Assembly: GCF_000412995.1 (NCBI RefSeq)
Contig: NZ_KE332512.1
Span: 1,380,694-1,444,693, forward strand
Source: Treponema vincentii F0403
Lineage (GTDB): Bacteria > Spirochaetota > Spirochaetia > Treponematales > Treponemataceae
DNA: 64,000 bases
Direction of reading: 5' to 3'
The position numbers and the translations under genes are program-made. The notes under the pieces were generated by a model. It was given only the letters and a program-made list of their open reading frames with translations, was not told where the DNA came from and did not search any database. Position 1 is the first letter of the stretch; each line of letters starts with the position of its first letter. Shown piece by piece: positions 54,937-64,000 of this stretch.

Positions 54937-57900
54937 TTAAAATACATCCAGCCGGAGACCTACCGATATATGCGGCAGGACGGCGTCGACTTTAGCTTTT
55001 GAACCTTCGCCGACATCGGTTGGGATAAACCATAATTGACCTTCGGTATAAACCGCAAAGCTTCTAAAATATTTCAGCTGCTTTTTAGGCAGTCTAACAC
55101 GTGGAAATTCTATCTGCATAAGCATGGCAGCCAATACTTGCGGTGAGCCCTTCTGGGTTTCAGTAAAGACCGAGAAATTTGCACCTAAGGCGCCGGTCAT
55201 GTAGAGCCATGACCAATCGGGGCCTGCAAAGGATTCAAAAGGAAGCTCGAATACGTTTGCAAGAATCTTCATAGAAGCAACATGCCCGCCGTACCGCATC
55301 TTAACATCTCCCTTATAGAATAGATCCCATTGCGATTGTAAGAATTGTCCGTAATGCAGCTGTAATTTAACATTGCTGCTGAAGAAGCTGAGCCCGACGC
55401 CCATATTCCACAGTGTCGAACCCCAGAAACCGACATCAAAATGCAGTCCCTGTACAAGCGTCGGTATACCGTAAAGGTATTTATCACCCTTTCGTAAGGC
55501 TAAAGTAACGTTTGTAACCGCGATATTATCGATTGCTAATCCCGCATACGTTAAAGATTGATTATAAGTACCGCCCTCATCGGGAGTTATCAAGGTAACC
55601 TCCGGCGCTGTTTTATCAATGCTTACAATCATGCGGCAAACGGCGGTTTCGTTATTCGCCATCCGGGCACGTACAAGCAGGAAATGCTCGCCTTCGGCCA
55701 TATCACCGGTTTCCAGCCGGTATTTCCAGTTTGCTTTTGTACCGAGGGGAATAAACGTTCTGCCGTTGTTCAAGCTGATCTCTACTGCAGCTAATTTTTT
55801 TGAGGCAATCGCTTCCCTAACAGTTGCTGCGGTCGACTTATCCTTGAGCAGAAGAATTTCTTCTTCGGATACGGCATATCCCGCCCTTCCCTTCAGATAC
55901 GGCCGGTCGACGGCAAAATCACCCATCGCAAAATTATCGATTGTAATCCATGGGCCTGTAGACTTATAGATTATCGAATGTACGGCAGAGCTTTCCGGTT
56001 TATTTTTGACGATTTCCGCCTTAACCGATATTGCGTGCGAACCTTCCGTCATACCTTCCGGCGTTATCCTAAAGTTAAAATAACCGGTTGATGAAACAGT
56101 AGACGTATCGCGTTCAACTCCATCGATATATAAGGTAACCGAATTGGGATAAGTCGTACTGGAAATTTTTCCATATACATTGAACTCTCCGGTTACGGTC
56201 TCCCCTGCAAACGGAGCCAGTAAATCGATTTTTCCTTTATCATTGCTTCGGTCTATTGTAAAATTGCGGGCAATATTGGTAATATTGCCTGCTTCGTCCG
56301 AACCGACAATCTCCAAATTGTATGCACCTTCGGGAAGATCGGCGACATTGATGGTTTTAACGGCGATAAGCTTGGTTTCCAACACCGTATTTAAAAACTT
56401 TGCCGGTACTGGCTGGCCTTCTAATCCTTTAATGTGGATAACAACTTCTTTTAACGCAATTTCATCGTATACTTGGCCGGAAACGAAAAGTTCGCTGTCA
56501 TACTTTCCTCCGGGGATAGGGTATTCAAACTGCAGTACCGGTGGAGTATTATCAATATTTACCAGTGTTGACGTCAACGATTCTTCACCGTATTGATCGA
56601 CTGCTTTTATAAATACTACATGAGTCCCATCGGCAATAACAGACGTGCTAAAGTCGTAGTGCCAGTTTTCTCCTCCTTCCGCTTTGGAATAGGTGCTGCC
56701 ATTGTCAAGAGAAACTTCAATTGCCTTAATACCATTCTTATCGTTTGCAGTTCCTGTGATGGAGATTACATCTTTTACCATAGCCGTACTTACAGGAGTT
56801 CGGACTTCGACGGACGGCGGTGCGAGTGATACACGGACTTTCCGGTTAAATACATTGCTCTTAACGCCGTAAATATCTTCTGCGTAAATCGAAATCGTAT
56901 GCTCGTTATCGGTAAAATCGGTTAAAGCAAATGGGACCGCAAAGGTATTCGTCACTTCAAGAGATTTTACAGCACCGTTATCAATCTGATAGAAGACTTT
57001 TGAAACACCGTCATCATCATATACAATACCGGAAAGCACAAAATCTTTTACAACAATAGAGTCTTCTTCCGGTAGATGAACTTCAATAACCGGCTTATCC
57101 GACTCGGTGTCTACCTCAAAAGAAAAATCGCTATAAGTGGAAACATTCCCCGCTTTATCCGTAAACCGGAACTGCATCCCCTTGCCGATCGGTGCGGATA
57201 CCGTACCGATAATTCTATGCGGAATGGGCGAAACTTCCATCGGCTCCCATGAATGATTGGCGCCATCCGGTTTATATTCGGCTTTTTCCAGCAAAGAATA
57301 GTTATCCGGTTTGAATGCAACCAAAATAGAACCGTTTACCTTGTCCCCTTCACGCGGCAGAATCAATGAGACCTGCGGCCCCTGTAAATTCTTATAGAAT
57401 GTCCGATATACGGAGCTTTTCTGCCCAAGCGCATCAACGGCATGTACGCCGACAACAATAATACCGTCGGGATAATCTTCAAGTGCAATTCTCTGAGAGA
57501 ACTTAGCGGAAGAAAGCGGAAGCGCTTCAGAATCGCCGACCGTATAGGTGATTGATTGCAATGCGGAAATATCGGAAACGGTACCTGTTAGTTCCAAGGC
57601 TTCCTTTATAAACCGCGGTTCGTCGGCAAGACCGAGCGTAATTGCCGGCGCGGTATTATCGATAAGAATATCAATGCCTGAAGATGTAAAGGTGCGTCCT
57701 TCGGTATCGGTAACGGTAATCCGTACGTTTTTATAAAGCCCTTCTTCGGAGGCGGCCAGCGTAATAACATGCCCGGAGAAAGAGAGTTCACACGGTATTA
57801 CTGCATCGGCTAATTCAACCGAAGCGATTTCCGACTCTCCTGCAGGCCGGTAAATACCCGTTAAAGTATTGTTACCGGGTAAAATAAAAGCTCCATTGGG

Positions 57901-59598
57901 AGATTTATCACCTTCCGCCCATGCGAAAGATTCTTCTTCAGCTGTTACCTGTGAATCTATTAAAATAGTTTGCGAAACCGAACGGCCGTATATATCGACT
58001 GCACGTACCGCAACAGGGGTAATCTTGCCGGAAAATGAAGAGTCAACCGGAATACGGATGAGCGTATTTGCAGCGCCCTTTCTGATAGAAACGGAAATTT
58101 CGGCATTATCTCCCATCGTATATGAAACGGAGTCCAGTCCCGCCCCTGCGCTGACATTTATCGTAACGGTTGCGCGGGTTCCGGGGGGTATTTGCTGTAC
58201 AACGCCGCCGGTTCCGTCAATATTGATAACAGGCTTTGTTCCCATTACCGAGAAAGGCACCGTTTCGGTATTTCCCTTTACCCCTTGAGGATTAACGGCA
58301 TATACGGAAAGTGTATGCGTTCCGCTTGAAATATCGGTAATAGGAATGCCGAACACATTCATGCTGACAGGCACAACTTTTTCTTCTTCTTTATCGAGCT
58401 TATACCGTATTTCGGAAACACCGAAAACACTCTCGACCGAACCGGCAAGGTAAACCGTATCATCGGCAACGGTATTGGCAACAGGCTGTACTATTGTAAG
58501 ACGCGGAGCATCAAGCGATTTATCGATTTTGATTGCCCGCGTTACCGTTGTAATATTACCGGCAACGTCTTTAGCGGTGATTTCTACCGTTTCGGTCTTA
58601 TTGGATGCGCCGCTTACATCAAATTCTTTTACCCAATACGGGTTTCCTTTTACCAGTTCAAACGTTCCTGTCTGGTTGCCCATACGCCATGACACAGACT
58701 CTAGGTCAACCGAGTCACTCGCGGAGCCCGCCACCCCAAAGACACTGCCGACCGATTCCGAAGGGGAAGGATAAAAGAAGTCCACAACCGGGGCTGTATT
58801 ATCAATAAAAAAGAGAAATGTAGAAACGCCTTCTGCGCCTAATGTGTCGACAGCCTTAAACCAGCATACGGTCGGCCCTTCGGGCATTTTACGTGTGTCA
58901 AGATCGAATTTGAACGAAGAAGCTGCTGTTTTTTTATCATATTTAAGAGAAAGCGGTATATAATTTTGCCCTGCATCAAGTGAGTAGGAAAGCTTGCTGA
59001 CTCCGTTTCCATCCCGAACAATTCCTTCAATTACCTGCTTACCGGATATTAGCGCACCGTCATCCATGTTTGTTACCATAGTTTCGGGCGTGTGCAGATT
59101 CAAATTGAACTGAACCGAGACGCCGTTCCCTTTCAATCCGTTAATATCGGTACCCCAAGCGGTAATACGGTGAAGCCCTTCCTGCAAGTTTGCCGTAGTA
59201 AAGGTTTGCGTCCAAAACTGTTTCCCTTTTGCCCGGACAGGTTCTCCGTCATCTAATGCCACTTCGACATAGTCGATGCCGTCATCATCAAAACATGTCC
59301 CGGAAGCACTGAAAGCCCCCATAACGTTCATATTTCTAGTGGGATTGGTAATAGAGGCAACCGGTAAATCGGAACGGGGATCAATGTACATATTGAAGGG
59401 ACCCGCTTCGCCCACATTGCCTGCCGAATCTTCGGCAGTAACCAGTACATTGTACTTACCCGGTTTTTTTTCAGTAAGGTCAAATGATTCATCCCAGCTT
59501 TCGGGATTTTCTACGGTACGGGTTTCAACCTTGCCTCCGGCACATAGCAATGATACCATGGAGACATACATACAGACACAGAGCAGTAGCTTTTTCAT
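54937..59598 (-). CDS. Giant Ig-like repeat surface protein with C-terminal barrel-like domain
   Basis: The 1553-residue protein has an N-terminal signal peptide (MVSLLCAGGKVETR; not a good lipobox as -1 is Leu). About fourteen Ig-like modules of 85-100 residues follow, each with a hallmark closing line such as FIDNTAP, LIDNTAPAITL, NIDNTPPVL or IDKTAPEVTL. The last 170 residues change to amphipathic strands (GFWGSTLWNMGVGLSFFSS) and end in GLRLDVF, a terminal aromatic residue typical of outer-membrane insertion. It probably projects Ig repeats from the cell surface, an adhesin-like design. TTGACC-like elements were not found; a Shine-Dalgarno AAGGACC lies before the ATG. Function unknown. 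Confidence 0.8.
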   Translation of the reverse strand: MKKLLLCVCMYVSMVSLLCAGGKVETRTVENPESWDESFDLTEKKPGKYNVLVTAEDSAGNVGEAGPFNMYIDPRSDLPVASITNPTRNMNVMGAFSASGTCFDDDGIDYVEVALDDGEPVRAKGKQFWTQTFTTANLQEGLHRITAWGTDINGLKGNGVSVQFNLNLHTPETMVTNMDDGALISGKQVIEGIVRDGNGVSKLSYSLDAGQNYIPLSLKYDKKTAASSFKFDLDTRKMPEGPTVCWFKAVDTLGAEGVSTFLFFIDNTAPVVDFFYPSPSESVGSVFGVAGSASDSVDLESVSWRMGNQTGTFELVKGNPYWVKEFDVSGASNKTETVEITAKDVAGNITTVTRAIKIDKSLDAPRLTIVQPVANTVADDTVYLAGSVESVFGVSEIRYKLDKEEEKVVPVSMNVFGIPITDISSGTHTLSVYAVNPQGVKGNTETVPFSVMGTKPVINIDGTGGVVQQIPPGTRATVTINVSAGAGLDSVSYTMGDNAEISVSIRKGAANTLIRIPVDSSFSGKITPVAVRAVDIYGRSVSQTILIDSQVTAEEESFAWAEGDKSPNGAFILPGNNTLTGIYRPAGESEIASVELADAVIPCELSFSGHVITLAASEEGLYKNVRITVTDTEGRTFTSSGIDILIDNTAPAITLGLADEPRFIKEALELTGTVSDISALQSITYTVGDSEALPLSSAKFSQRIALEDYPDGIIVVGVHAVDALGQKSSVYRTFYKNLQGPQVSLILPREGDKVNGSILVAFKPDNYSLLEKAEYKPDGANHSWEPMEVSPIPHRIIGTVSAPIGKGMQFRFTDKAGNVSTYSDFSFEVDTESDKPVIEVHLPEEDSIVVKDFVLSGIVYDDDGVSKVFYQIDNGAVKSLEVTNTFAVPFALTDFTDNEHTISIYAEDIYGVKSNVFNRKVRVSLAPPSVEVRTPVSTAMVKDVISITGTANDKNGIKAIEVSLDNGSTYSKAEGGENWHYDFSTSVIADGTHVVFIKAVDQYGEESLTSTLVNIDNTPPVLQFEYPIPGGKYDSELFVSGQVYDEIALKEVVIHIKGLEGQPVPAKFLNTVLETKLIAVKTINVADLPEGAYNLEIVGSDEAGNITNIARNFTIDRSNDKGKIDLLAPFAGETVTGEFNVYGKISSTTYPNSVTLYIDGVERDTSTVSSTGYFNFRITPEGMTEGSHAISVKAEIVKNKPESSAVHSIIYKSTGPWITIDNFAMGDFAVDRPYLKGRAGYAVSEEEILLLKDKSTAATVREAIASKKLAAVEISLNNGRTFIPLGTKANWKYRLETGDMAEGEHFLLVRARMANNETAVCRMIVSIDKTAPEVTLITPDEGGTYNQSLTYAGLAIDNIAVTNVTLALRKGDKYLYGIPTLVQGLHFDVGFWGSTLWNMGVGLSFFSSNVKLQLHYGQFLQSQWDLFYKGDVKMRYGGHVASMKILANVFELPFESFAGPDWSWLYMTGALGANFSVFTETQKGSPQVLAAMLMQIEFPRVRLPKKQLKYFRSFAVYTEGQLWFIPTDVGEGSKAKVDAVLPHISVGLRLDVF

Positions 59599-59829
59599 AG
59601 AAGGTCCTTATTATAAAATAAATAAGCTTTCGCTTAATACGGAAGCTTTCTCCGGAAACCTACAGAAAGTACCGGTAGGCTGCAACTTTTATAGTAATTC
59701 GGATTAAGGTCGAGGGTATTATCGGCATCTCGGTTGGTTTTTCAAGACGCCCGGTAATATAAATCCCCTCATTTTTATCGGTACAATAGCCTGAAAACTT
59801 GAATATATCAAGCAGCTGATGCACGAATA

Positions 59830-60057
59830 TTAAATGGAGACGACTTTTTTTATATCAGGATAAGATTCTTTTAGCTGAGCTTCAATACCGGACTTGAGGG
59901 TCATCAATGCAACGGGACAAGAACCGCATGCCCCCTTAAGCCGAACGGAAACAACGCCGTCATCCGACAACGAAACAAATTCTACATCGCCGCCGTCCGC
60001 CTGCAAATGAGGACGGACAACATCCAAAGCTTGCTTAACTTCATCAACGGTAACCAT
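59830..60057 (-). CDS. NifU-like iron-sulfur cluster protein
   Basis: The 75-residue protein is the C-terminal NifU domain alone. It has LQADGGDVEFVSL near residue 20 and the cluster-binding CGSCPVALMTLKSGIE near residue 46. It likely carries or passes on [Fe-S] clusters. The ATG at 60057 has AAGGA eight bases upstream; an in-frame ATG at 60066 would touch it. It is transcribed alone, divergent from fusA. Confidence 0.93.
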   Translation of the reverse strand: MVTVDEVKQALDVVRPHLQADGGDVEFVSLSDDGVVSVRLKGACGSCPVALMTLKSGIEAQLKESYPDIKKVVSI

Positions 60058-60187
60058 ATATACCATCCTTGTGTAAAACTTGCGGAGAGGCTAAAAAGTA
60101 ACCGCTTTTGAAGCTTCCCGCTTATCATACTGCTCATTATAATAGGCATTTTTAAAATTTTCAATGAAATTTTCAAAAAACTTACTC

Positions 60188-60216
60188 TTGCAATACATAA
60201 AGGTTTCCAGTATAAT
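60188..60216 (+). promoter_or_regulatory. fusA promoter
   Basis: TTGCAA (60188-60193), a 17-base spacer and perfect TATAAT (60211-60216) lie about 96 bases before the EF-G ATG, leaving a leader of about 90 bases with a normal Shine-Dalgarno. Confidence 0.65.
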
Positions 60217-60312
60217 TTGTAATCTTGCTTATAGGCAGTTTTTGAAAATTGATATTTTTTAGCTGCCGGTTTTTTTGACGTAAAAAATCTATAGAAATGA
60301 GGTAGAAGAATT

Positions 60313-62403
60313 ATGAGTAGTGATATTTCAAAAATGAGAAATATCGGTATAAGTGCGCACATCGACTCGGGAAAAACAACCCTTTCAGAGCGTATCTTAT
60401 TTTATTGCGACCGTATTCATACCATTCATGAGGTACGAGGAAAAGACGGCGTCGGCGCCGTTATGGATAATATGGAATTGGAGCGGGAACGCGGTATCAC
60501 AATCCAGTCCGCATCGACGCAGGTAAAATGGAAGGATCATACCATTAACGTTATCGACACGCCCGGACACGTTGACTTTACCATCGAGGTTGAACGTTCT
60601 TTGCGCGTTTTGGACGGCGCTATTTTGGTGCTTTGCTCCGTTGCCGGCGTACAGTCTCAGTCTATCACCGTTGATCGCCAGCTTAAACGCTACCATGTTC
60701 CGCGTATCGCGTTTGTTAACAAGTGCGACAGAACCGGCGCAAATCCGTTAAAGGTTCGGATGCAGCTGCGTGAAAAGCTCGGCCTAAATGCCTATATGAT
60801 GCAGCTCCCGATCGGGCTTGAGGATAAGCTCGAAGGTGTTATCGACCTTGTAACAATGAAGGCGCTGTACTTTGAAGGAGACAGCGGTACCGAACTCCGC
60901 GTGGCCGAAATTCCTGCACACCTGCTTGATGATGCAAAAAAATACCGTGAAGAAATGATCGATGCGGCTTCAATGTTCTCTGATGAGCTTGCAGAAGCTT
61001 TCCTCGAAGGCGCCGAAACGGAAGAGATGATCCGTGCAGCGGTACGCGCCGGTACTTTAAAAGAAGCATTTGTACCGGTATTCCTCGGTTCAGCCTATAA
61101 AAACAAAGGTATCCAGCCGCTGCTCGATGCCGTTACCTACTACTTACCCAATCCGACGGAAATTACCAATAAGGCGCTCGATTTGGATAAAAACGAAGAG
61201 CCCGTTGTGCTGACCTCCAATCCTGATGATCCGGTTGTATCGCTCGGCTTTAAGCTGGAAGACGGAAAGTACGGCCAGCTGACTTATGTGCGTATCTATC
61301 AGGGCACGCTGAAAAAGGGCGGCGAACTGTACAACACCCGTTCACGCAAAAAGTTCAAGGTAGGACGTCTTGTCCGTATGAACTCCGCCGAAATGGAAGA
61401 TATTTCCGAAGGCGGCCCGGGAGACATCGTTGCGCTCTTCGGTATCGAGTGTGCATCGGGCGATACGTTCTGCGGCGGAGACCTTAACTATGCGATGAGC
61501 TCCATGTTTGTTCCCGATCCGGTTATTTCGCTTTCGGTTACCCCTAAGGACAAGAAATCGGCGGATCAGATGGGCAAGGCCTTAAACCGCTTTACCAAAG
61601 AAGACCCCACCTTCCGCACCTATGTAGACCCCGAATCGAACGAAACGGTTATTCAGGGTATGGGCGAGCTGCATCTGGATGTATATATCGAACGGATGCG
61701 CCGCGAATACAAGTGCGAGGTAGAAACAGGTATGCCGCAGGTTGCGTACCGCGAAGCGATCAGCCAGCGTGCGGATTTTAACTACACGCACAAAAAGCAA
61801 ACGGGCGGTTCCGGTCAGTTCGGCCGCGTAGCAGGTTTTATTGAACCGACCTCCGAACAAGATTACGAGTTTGTCGATCAGATTAAGGGCGGCGCCATTC
61901 CTTCGGAATTTATCCCGTCTTGCGATAAGGGCTTTAGAGCGGCGGTAAAGAAGGGAACGCTTATCGGCTTCCCGATTGTCGGCGTACGGGTTACGATTAA
62001 CGACGGCCAAACACACCCTGTTGACTCTTCCGATATGGCATTCCAAGCCGCAGCTATCGGCGCCTTCCGTGAAGCATACAAAAAAGCGAACCCGATTGTA
62101 CTTGAACCGATTATGAAGGTTTCGATCGAAGGTCCGCAGGAATTTCAAGGAAATATCTTTGGACTTATCAACCAACGTCGTGGTATAATCTTGTCATCCA
62201 CTGAAGATGAACAGTTTACCCGCGTCGATGCGGAAGTCCCGTTAAGCGAAATGTTCGGTTTTTCAACCATTTTGCGCTCTTCAACGCAGGGTAAAGCGGA
62301 ATACTCAATGGAATTTGCAAAGTACGGCAAGGCACCCCAGAGTGTTACGGAAGCCTTAATTAAGGCGTACGAAGAAAAACGCAAAGCGGAACAACAAAAA
62401 TAG
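60313..62403 (+). CDS. fusA: Elongation factor G, spirochaete/mitochondrial EFG1 type
   Basis: EF-G is the GTPase that drives tRNA and mRNA translocation. The 696-residue protein has five EF-G domains. The G1 motif reads [13 protein letters not shown] (Ser where most bacteria have Ala), G3 is DTPGHVDF and G4 is NKCDR (Cys where most have Met). The segment [19 protein letters not shown] matches mitochondrial EF-G1 and the spirochaete-type EF-G1, which translocates; a second EF-G for recycling should be elsewhere. GAGGTAGAAG lies before the ATG. It is cotranscribed with the next gene, ten bases downstream. Confidence 0.95.
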   Translation: MSSDISKMRNIGISAHIDSGKTTLSERILFYCDRIHTIHEVRGKDGVGAVMDNMELERERGITIQSASTQVKWKDHTINVIDTPGHVDFTIEVERSLRVLDGAILVLCSVAGVQSQSITVDRQLKRYHVPRIAFVNKCDRTGANPLKVRMQLREKLGLNAYMMQLPIGLEDKLEGVIDLVTMKALYFEGDSGTELRVAEIPAHLLDDAKKYREEMIDAASMFSDELAEAFLEGAETEEMIRAAVRAGTLKEAFVPVFLGSAYKNKGIQPLLDAVTYYLPNPTEITNKALDLDKNEEPVVLTSNPDDPVVSLGFKLEDGKYGQLTYVRIYQGTLKKGGELYNTRSRKKFKVGRLVRMNSAEMEDISEGGPGDIVALFGIECASGDTFCGGDLNYAMSSMFVPDPVISLSVTPKDKKSADQMGKALNRFTKEDPTFRTYVDPESNETVIQGMGELHLDVYIERMRREYKCEVETGMPQVAYREAISQRADFNYTHKKQTGGSGQFGRVAGFIEPTSEQDYEFVDQIKGGAIPSEFIPSCDKGFRAAVKKGTLIGFPIVGVRVTINDGQTHPVDSSDMAFQAAAIGAFREAYKKANPIVLEPIMKVSIEGPQEFQGNIFGLINQRRGIILSSTEDEQFTRVDAEVPLSEMFGFSTILRSSTQGKAEYSMEFAKYGKAPQSVTEALIKAYEEKRKAEQQK

Positions 62404-62413
62404 GAGGCGGGAA

Positions 62414-63097
62414 ATGGTTAAAGAGGATTTAATCGAACGCAGCGCTGTTCGTAATTTTGAGAAAGCGCTCGGCGGGGCGTTACAGCCGGGAGAAGTCGGT
62501 ATTGTAACCGCTAAAAGAGGCGTCGGAAAAACTTCCATGCTGGTACAGCTCGGATTGGATCAGCTGCTGCAGGGTAAACCGATTGTGCATATCTCGTTCA
62601 GTCAACAAACCGATTATGCCATTACATGGTATAACAACATGTTTGACGAAACAGCCGAGAAAAAACACCTTGAAAAAGCGGCTGAGTTAAAGTCGGAGGT
62701 TATCGCACGGCGTATTATCCTGAATTTTAATCAAGATATTGTGCGTACCACTCAGATTATCAAAACCGTAAAGGCGCTGTTTGAAGTAGGCTCCAAGCCT
62801 TCCGCGCTGATTATCGATGACTTTGATTTTTCAAAAGCGGTTCCCGAGGCAATTCAGCAGATAAAAGCTTTTGCCAAAGAAACCGGTATGTGTGTCTGGT
62901 ACACCGCCTCCGCTGATGTACGGGAAAAGGTTATCCATCCCGACTTAAAGCCTTATGCCGACGATGTTGACGTTATCCTGTATTTGGAACCGGCGCCGGA
63001 CGCAATTAAAATATATGCGTTAAAAGCCCGCGGAAAAACGGACTTCGACACCGGCTGCAAACTTGATACCAAAACAATGCTTTTAGCGGAAAAATAA
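62414..63097 (+). CDS. RecA/KaiC-like P-loop ATPase of unknown role
   Basis: The 227-residue protein has a single RecA-fold domain. Walker A is AKRGVGKTSMLVQL near residue 35 and the Walker B acidic pair is SALIIDDFDFSKA near residue 135. HISFSQQTDYAITWYNNMF and TGMCVWYTASADVREK lie between and after. There is no DNA-binding or circadian-type second domain. It follows fusA by ten bases with GGAGG in front of the ATG, so it shares the EF-G transcript. The role is unknown; the position suggests a link to translation or growth control. Confidence 0.75.
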   Translation: MVKEDLIERSAVRNFEKALGGALQPGEVGIVTAKRGVGKTSMLVQLGLDQLLQGKPIVHISFSQQTDYAITWYNNMFDETAEKKHLEKAAELKSEVIARRIILNFNQDIVRTTQIIKTVKALFEVGSKPSALIIDDFDFSKAVPEAIQQIKAFAKETGMCVWYTASADVREKVIHPDLKPYADDVDVILYLEPAPDAIKIYALKARGKTDFDTGCKLDTKTMLLAEK

Positions 63098-63145
63098 TTT
63101 TCCTTATAGCTCTGGATAAGCACACCGAGGCTACAAAGGCTATCG

Positions 63146-63181
63146 AAAAGCCCTGTCGATTATATCGGCAGGGCTTTTTTT
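63146..63181 (+). terminator. Terminator after the fusA operon
   Basis: AAAAGCCCTG (63146-63155) pairs with CAGGGCTTTT (63169-63178), with an inner CGAT/ATCG, and a T-run follows. It ends the fusA transcript, about 50 bases past the stop. Confidence 0.9.
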
Positions 63182-63207
63182 ATGGTATACAAAGTCTAAT
63201 TTTTATA

Positions 63208-63236
63208 TTGACAATACTAATACTCAATGCTATGAT
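63208..63236 (+). promoter_or_regulatory. Promoter of the radical-SAM peptide locus
   Basis: TTGACA (63208-63213), a 17-base spacer and TATGAT (63231-63236) precede the peptide ORF by about 40 bases. It starts right after the fusA-operon terminator. Confidence 0.7.
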
Positions 63237-63277
63237 ATTGATATGTGAGTATTTTTCGCATAAGGAGATCATTATGA

Positions 63278-63415
63278 ATGATGAAGATAAAAAAAAAACT
63301 TTTTCAAACTACTGAGCGTCAAAATTGGACTAAACTTTCCGAAGAAGAATTAAAACGTTTATCAGCTTCGCGTGCTTGTATGTATGGTAGAAAGCAAGAA
63401 ACAGAAGATAATTAA
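63278..63415 (+). CDS. Candidate precursor peptide of a radical-SAM RiPP
   Basis: A 45-residue ORF, with a Lys-rich start, a leader-like TKLSEEELKRLSASR and the tail ACMYGRKQETEDN. The best Shine-Dalgarno (AAGGAG, 63262-63267) favours the ATG at 63274, in another frame; from there the peptide is MNDEDKKKT and soon stops. The ten-A tract at 63289-63298 sits at the crossover: with nine A the two frames join to give MNDEDKKKLFQTTERQNWTK and onwards. So the tract may switch or recode translation. The single Cys, followed by Tyr-Gly-Arg-Lys, could be the modified core. Assignment as a RiPP precursor rests on the adjacent radical SAM enzyme and leader style. Confidence 0.55.
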   Translation: MMKIKKKLFQTTERQNWTKLSEEELKRLSASRACMYGRKQETEDN

Positions 63416-63518
63416 TAATTGCATATACGTCTCAGTCAATTGATATTTTTTTAATATAACAAAGAAATTAGCTAATAAGCAAAATAGATATCGTGATGAT
63501 TTCTTTACTGAGACTTGA

Positions 63519-64000
63519 ATGAAAAAGACCTTATATTATTTTTCAACCCCTTTGTCAGGTAACAGGTATTTCTTATTTCATACTTTGTTGTTTGATTATA
63601 TTGTTCTCGATTCTAATGAATTTGCTTATTGGCAAAAAGATCTATTTGAACGATTTCCGCCTAACATACATGATGAGTTATGTGATAAACGTTTTATTGT
63701 AGATAATGGTGATGACGTATTATTAAATGATGCTTTAGCAAAATTTTCAGATAAATCTCACTTACCGCCCTCCTTTGCAATTTATATTACGAATAAATGC
63801 AATTTATGCTGTCGCTTTTGTTTTACTGGATATGAGTTAAAGAAACAATATGGTCAATTAACAATCCAAAATATACATGCTATTTTTTCTGCAATTGATG
63901 ATATTATTTCGATACATAATTCATATTTTTATAAAGGGTTGCCCACAATATCTATTTTCGGTGGGGAACCGTTATTACGGTCTAATAAATATCTTCTTGA
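63519..64000 (+). CDS. Radical SAM peptide maturase, 5' part (runs off the window)
   Basis: The frame starts MKKTLYYFSTPLSGNRYFLF and is open to the last base, so only the first 160 residues are visible. The radical SAM cluster motif CNLCCRFC (Cys-x3-Cys-x2-Cys) lies near residue 95, and SIFGGEPLLRSN, the SAM-binding GGEP box, near residue 150. The 85 residues before the cluster resemble a peptide-recognition extension (FDYIVLDSNEF). Most relatives modify short peptides by C-S, C-C or C-O bond formation. Codon use is lower in GC than the neighbouring fusA genes, suggesting acquisition. It starts 103 bases after the candidate precursor. Confidence 0.8.
   Translation, partial: MKKTLYYFSTPLSGNRYFLFHTLLFDYIVLDSNEFAYWQKDLFERFPPNIHDELCDKRFIVDNGDDVLLNDALAKFSDKSHLPPSFAIYITNKCNLCCRFCFTGYELKKQYGQLTIQNIHAIFSAIDDIISIHNSYFYKGLPTISIFGGEPLLRSNKYLL

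Overview
This 64 kb window reads as chromosome of a Treponema-like spirochaete, most like the oral treponemes. Genus-level clues are a very large spirochaete coiled-coil protein, a CarD regulator with an acidic tail, an EF-G of the spirochaete/mitochondrial EFG1 type, several dCache chemoreceptors, a long PRPP synthetase, secreted proteins with treponemal signal peptides, and moderate GC judged by eye. Species was not determined; a database search would be needed.

Layout. 0.1-15.6 kb is mostly housekeeping: secA, a HAD hydrolase, the coiled-coil protein, ispF and ispD (non-mevalonate isoprenoid pathway), carD, a heterodimeric ABC exporter, rsgA, murI and a membrane protein. 15.7-22.3 kb is an accessory and defence-like island with much decay. 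It holds an AAA ATPase of the RloA/COG1106 type followed by a 46-codon internally deleted RloB-like remnant, a frameshifted and truncated reverse transcriptase, the stub of a DNA methyltransferase, an intact vapBC pair, and a TerB-N/ATPase pair whose usual helicase partner is absent. 22.3-35 kb holds a lipoprotein 5'-nucleotidase, a YibE/F membrane protein, three chemoreceptor loci (one only an N-terminal stub), a patatin phospholipase, a GPH/MFS symporter and a 2-hydroxyacyl-CoA dehydratase-like gene. 35.3-38.7 kb is a flavodoxin plus iron/haem-type ABC uptake operon. 38.9-51.2 kb holds a lipoprotein/outer-membrane pair, prs, creD-like, an FGGY kinase, class III fbp and an ABC-F ATPase. 51.3-63.1 kb holds an ATPase stub, tRNA-Lys, a thioesterase, a fourth chemoreceptor, a 1553-residue Ig-repeat surface protein, NifU, EF-G and a RecA/KaiC-like ATPase. 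The right edge (63.2-64 kb) opens a low-GC radical-SAM peptide locus with a candidate precursor peptide.

Main observations. (1) Two chemoreceptor genes are each preceded by a near-identical consensus promoter (TTGAC[T/A]-16-TATAAT) followed one base later by a pure C tract of 16 or 14 bases, placing the predicted transcription start inside the tract. This looks like switchable or slippage-controlled transcription. (2) A peptide ORF with an A10 tract in its fifth or sixth codon, behind a consensus promoter, precedes a radical SAM enzyme with CX3CX2C and GGEP motifs. (3) secA, the HAD gene, carD and the ABC-F gene have promoters that place +1 within 0-2 bases of ATG and lack a Shine-Dalgarno, suggesting leaderless mRNAs. 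(4) Several small structured repeats recur just after stop codons.

All functional calls rest on motif recognition and comparison within the window; no searches were run.
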